A stretch of 23,951 nucleotides of DNA. It comes from JBBDJB01 sp040880125. Its GTDB lineage: Bacteria; Planctomycetota; Planctomycetia; Pirellulales; JBBDJB01. The translations under genes and the position numbers were made by a program. Under the pieces are notes generated by a model. The model ran no database searches, had not been told where the DNA came from, and saw only the letters and a list, made by a program, of their open reading frames with translations. Location: positions 1 to 23,951 of the forward strand of contig JBBDJB010000027.1 of assembly GCA_040880125.1 (NCBI GenBank), read 5' to 3'. Numbering within the stretch: the first letter of the stretch is position 1; each line of letters opens with the position of its first letter. Shown here one piece after another: positions 21,723-23,951 of the stretch.

Positions 21723-23612
21723 CTAGATCGGCACCCCGTCCCAGAGGACGAAGCCTTCCAGGGCATAGTACTCGGGCAGGCCGAACTGGTTGTAGACGGC
21801 CGCAGTGCCGAGATTGCGGTCTTCGGCCCGTTGCCAGAACTCGCGCGAATCGCTGCCAGCGAACATCGCCTTGTCCTTCTGCGACTCGTGCCGGAAGATG
21901 GCCACTCGCTTCCGCTGGATGTCCTGCGGGCTGAGCGGCACCGCCACGTCGATCTCGTGCGGGGCCCACTCCTGCCAGGCACCGCGATAAAGCAGCACGC
22001 GTGGCGTCGTCTTGCCGGACTCCTCGATTTCAGCAAGCGCCCGAAAAATCGCTTCGGCACAGACGCGATGCGTCCCGTGCGGGTCGGACAGATCGCCGGC
22101 CACGTAAATGTCGGCCGGATCCACCGACTCGATCAACTCGCGGAGAATCCGAGCATCCTCGCTGCCGACCGGGTCCTTGGCGATCTTACCGGTGCGATAG
22201 AAGGGGAGATCGAGAAAGTGCAGGTGCTCTTCCAGACAGCCGCACACCAAGGCGCCGGCCTTCGCTTCGCTCCAGCGGATGAGGGCCTTGATCTTGCGGA
22301 CCTCGTCGATATCGGGCTCGCCCGGCACCTTCTCGGCCATGGCGCGATGGACTTTCTCCTCCAGTTGGCGGCACTTTTCGGTGTCGACGCCGAACAGCCG
22401 ATTGTACTCGGTCAGCATGTCGGCGATGCGTACCGCGTCGTGGTCGAAAACGGCGATGTTGCCGCTGGTCATGTAGGCGACGTGCACCTCGTGGGCGTCT
22501 TCGACCAGGCGGATCAGCGTGCCGCCCATGCTGATCACGTCGTCATCCGGATGCGGACTGAAACAGACGACCCGCCTCGGCTCGCGGCCGGAAGGGTGGT
22601 ACTCGATGGTGGCCATCATCCACTGGAAGACCCGGTGCGCCACCCGCTGCGCCGGGCCGTGATGCCGCAGCAGTTGATGCAAGTTGTGCTGTCGGAAATC
22701 CTCGTCGTCAAGCTTCAACAGCGACTTGCCGGACTGCTCGCAAAGCCACAGGACGGCCTGCTTGATCAGCGATTCGGTCCAATTTACGTTGCCCAACAGC
22801 CAGGGCGTGGCAATCGCAGTCAGTTCGCTGGCGGCGGCCGTATCGACGAGCACGCTGGCGTCCGGATGATCCCGCAGAATACTGGCCGGCACCCGGTCAG
22901 AGCGAGGGCCCTCGACCGCCTCGCGGATGATTGAAGCTTTGTGCTCGCCGAGGGCCAGTAGGATGACCTTACGGGCATCCATAATGGTGGCCAGGCCCAT
23001 CGTGATGGCATGCGTCGGGACGTTCTCCTCGCTAAAGAAGTCGCTGGAGGCGTCGCGGCGGGTGATCGGATCGAGCGTGGCCAGGCGGGTGCGGCTGTTG
23101 TGAACGCTGAATGGTTCGTTAAAGCCGACATGCCCATTGCGGCCGATCCCCAGCAGTTGTACGTCGATGCCGCCGGCCTGGGCGATGGCCTCCTCGTACT
23201 CCCGGCAGTGCGCGTCGACCTGGTCCATCGGCACGGTGCCGTCAGGGATGTGGATGTTCTCGGGCGGGATGTTGACGTGATCGAAGAAGTGCTCCGCCAT
23301 CCAGCGGTGGTAGCTTTGCAGCCGGTCAGGTGCCAGACCGAAATACTCGTCGAGATTGAAGGTCACAACGTTGGAAAAGTCCAACTCGCCTTCGCGGTAC
23401 ATGCGGATCAGTTCGCGGTAGACGCCCACAGGCGTCGAGCCGGTGGGCAGTCCCAGTACGGCTGCCTGGCCCAGCGCGTTCCGCTCGCGAATCACCGCAG
23501 CGATGGTCAGGGCGACTTGGCGGGCCAAGTCGAGATTCGAGTCGAATACGTAACACGCAGTGGCTGTGCCGGCGACCGGCCGGGCCGTGGGCGTTGCAGT
23601 CTTAGTGGTCAT
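21723..23612 (-). CDS. Glucosamine-6-phosphate deaminase/PIG-L deacetylase fusion
   Basis: This 629-residue protein joins two enzymes. Residues about 20-290 are NagB-like: GLPTGSTPVGVY, TFNLDEYFGL, and LGIGRNGHVGFNEP with the catalytic His and Glu. NagB converts glucosamine 6-phosphate to fructose 6-phosphate and ammonia. Residues about 345-560 are a PIG-L/LmbE-type zinc deacetylase: HPDDD (354-358) supplies two ligands and the general base, and DPHGTH (510-515) the third ligand. Together they could deacetylate an N-acetylglucosamine compound and then deaminate it, which is inference. Similar fusions occur in Bacteroidetes and planctomycetes. ATG 23612 is preferred to GTG 23657 because the domain starts soon after it. 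Confidence 0.92.
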   Translation of the reverse strand: MTTKTATPTARPVAGTATACYVFDSNLDLARQVALTIAAVIRERNALGQAAVLGLPTGSTPVGVYRELIRMYREGELDFSNVVTFNLDEYFGLAPDRLQSYHRWMAEHFFDHVNIPPENIHIPDGTVPMDQVDAHCREYEEAIAQAGGIDVQLLGIGRNGHVGFNEPFSVHNSRTRLATLDPITRRDASSDFFSEENVPTHAITMGLATIMDARKVILLALGEHKASIIREAVEGPRSDRVPASILRDHPDASVLVDTAAASELTAIATPWLLGNVNWTESLIKQAVLWLCEQSGKSLLKLDDEDFRQHNLHQLLRHHGPAQRVAHRVFQWMMATIEYHPSGREPRRVVCFSPHPDDDVISMGGTLIRLVEDAHEVHVAYMTSGNIAVFDHDAVRIADMLTEYNRLFGVDTEKCRQLEEKVHRAMAEKVPGEPDIDEVRKIKALIRWSEAKAGALVCGCLEEHLHFLDLPFYRTGKIAKDPVGSEDARILRELIESVDPADIYVAGDLSDPHGTHRVCAEAIFRALAEIEESGKTTPRVLLYRGAWQEWAPHEIDVAVPLSPQDIQRKRVAIFRHESQKDKAMFAGSDSREFWQRAEDRNLGTAAVYNQFGLPEYYALEGFVLWDGVPI

Positions 23613-23849
23613 CTTCACGTTGCGAAGCAGTCCTACGAGGGGGGCAGAACGGAGCACTCGCTAGTATGGCAGACGGGTATGCAATGAGAAAGGGACGAAT
23701 CACAGCCCCTCCCCGGCGCTTCGCCGATTGGCCGAACCGCCCGCGTTGCTAAGGAGCGAGGCAAACGCCGACGCTGGGATAGAGGAAGGGAACCACCGAT
23801 GGATTACCTTGACGCGCAACGAGTCTTCAGAGAAGGCTGCTAGTCCCCA
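23613..23849. other. Non-coding stretch upstream of the nagB/PIG-L fusion
   Basis: The 237 bp between this gene and the terminators hold no convincing gene or promoter. A CATACT (near 23660, minus strand) could be a -10 box but lacks a good -35. Confidence 0.4.
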
Positions 23850-23884
23850 CAAAAAAAGCCCTTCGACGTTTTCGCCAAAGGGCT
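23850..23884 (-). terminator. Rho-independent terminator (second of two)
   Basis: On the minus strand AGCCCTT (23884-23878) and AAGGGCT (23863-23857) form a 7-bp stem around a 14-nt loop. A run of T follows (23857-23851). It ends a transcript entering from beyond the right edge. Confidence 0.85.
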
Positions 23885-23890
23885 CGATTT

Positions 23891-23910
23891 CAAAAATAGT
23901 CGGGGCGACT
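23891..23910 (-). terminator. Short rho-independent terminator (first of two)
   Basis: On the minus strand AGTCG-CCC-CGACT (23910-23898) is followed by ATTTTTG. The stem is only 5 bp, but it directly precedes the stronger terminator, so together they act in tandem. Confidence 0.5.
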
Positions 23911-23951
23911 TGGTCTTTACACAACCGAAGATCGAGTTCACCGCAGGGGAC

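Noticed and set aside
21723..23612. Asn in place of the E. coli NagB catalytic Asp in GIGRNGHVGFNEP
   Set aside because: The same Asn is normal in many active NagB enzymes, so it is not evidence of inactivation.
23700..23924. Small minus-strand frame at the right end
   Set aside because: It would start at TTG and run through two clear terminators; no recognisable protein.
23939..23951. Terminal CGCAGGGGAC as a possible third GGGGAC repeat
   Set aside because: Too short, lacks the A-rich arm, and is cut by the window edge.
23885..23951. tRNA or tmRNA 3' end at the right edge
   Set aside because: No T-arm consensus (GGTTCGA-type) is present on either strand.

Overview
The window looks like a chromosomal segment from a planctomycete (Planctomycetota, probably Pirellulales-like). 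This rests on the high GC content and on several planctomycete-style proteins: a membrane-anchored prenyltransferase/squalene-cyclase-repeat protein, a 24-residue-type leucine-rich-repeat protein, a secreted protein with a haem-like CX4CH motif, and a GlcN6P-deaminase/PIG-L fusion. Dispersed palindromic repeats between genes fit the same picture. No phage, plasmid, CRISPR array or transposase is visible.

Layout. 1-72: initiator tRNA (minus), cut by the window edge. 460-2966: toroid-repeat membrane protein, then an SDR oxidoreductase. 3033-5932 (minus): MiaE-like tRNA hydroxylase paired with a second SDR, then a DegT-type PLP aminotransferase whose upstream region carries a 21-bp tandem repeat. 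6256-7554: secreted LRR protein. 7579-8017: REP/BIME-like palindromes filling the gap between convergent genes. 8018-9028 (minus): ABC ATPase without a visible permease. 9220-11472: promoter, ispF and cysS. 11617-17113: ruvC, ruvA, two paralogous double-zinc-ribbon membrane proteins, ruvB and a small sulfite-oxidase-fold protein, all on the plus strand. 17264-18197 (minus): ECF sigma factor overlapping a small membrane protein that may be its anti-sigma factor. 18284-20280: secreted SGNH hydrolase, HAD phosphatase and a small lipoprotein. 20405-23612 (minus): cytochrome-like secreted protein and the NagB/PIG-L fusion. 23850-23910: tandem terminators for a minus-strand transcript that starts outside the window.

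How the genes work together. RuvC, RuvA and RuvB form the Holliday-junction resolvasome. Here ruvA and ruvB are separated by about 2.6 kb holding the zinc-ribbon pair. IspF (isoprenoid precursors) and CysS share a strong sigma70-like promoter. The sigma and putative anti-sigma genes overlap by 8 nt, which suggests translational coupling.

The most interesting non-coding signals are four. (i) A 69-nt region between the zinc-ribbon genes can form a closing stem around an H-type pseudoknot. (ii) Composite palindromes with GGGGAC/GGGAC cores occur at two loci in the same order, with mismatches at the same stem positions. One of them supplies the C-terminus of a zinc-ribbon ORF. (iii) A second composite family (GCTGAATTC hairpin plus GGCACAG-type hairpin) is scattered between genes. 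(iv) A perfect 12-bp palindrome overlaps the -10 box of the ABC gene, which may be nearly leaderless. None of these has been tested by search or folding here.
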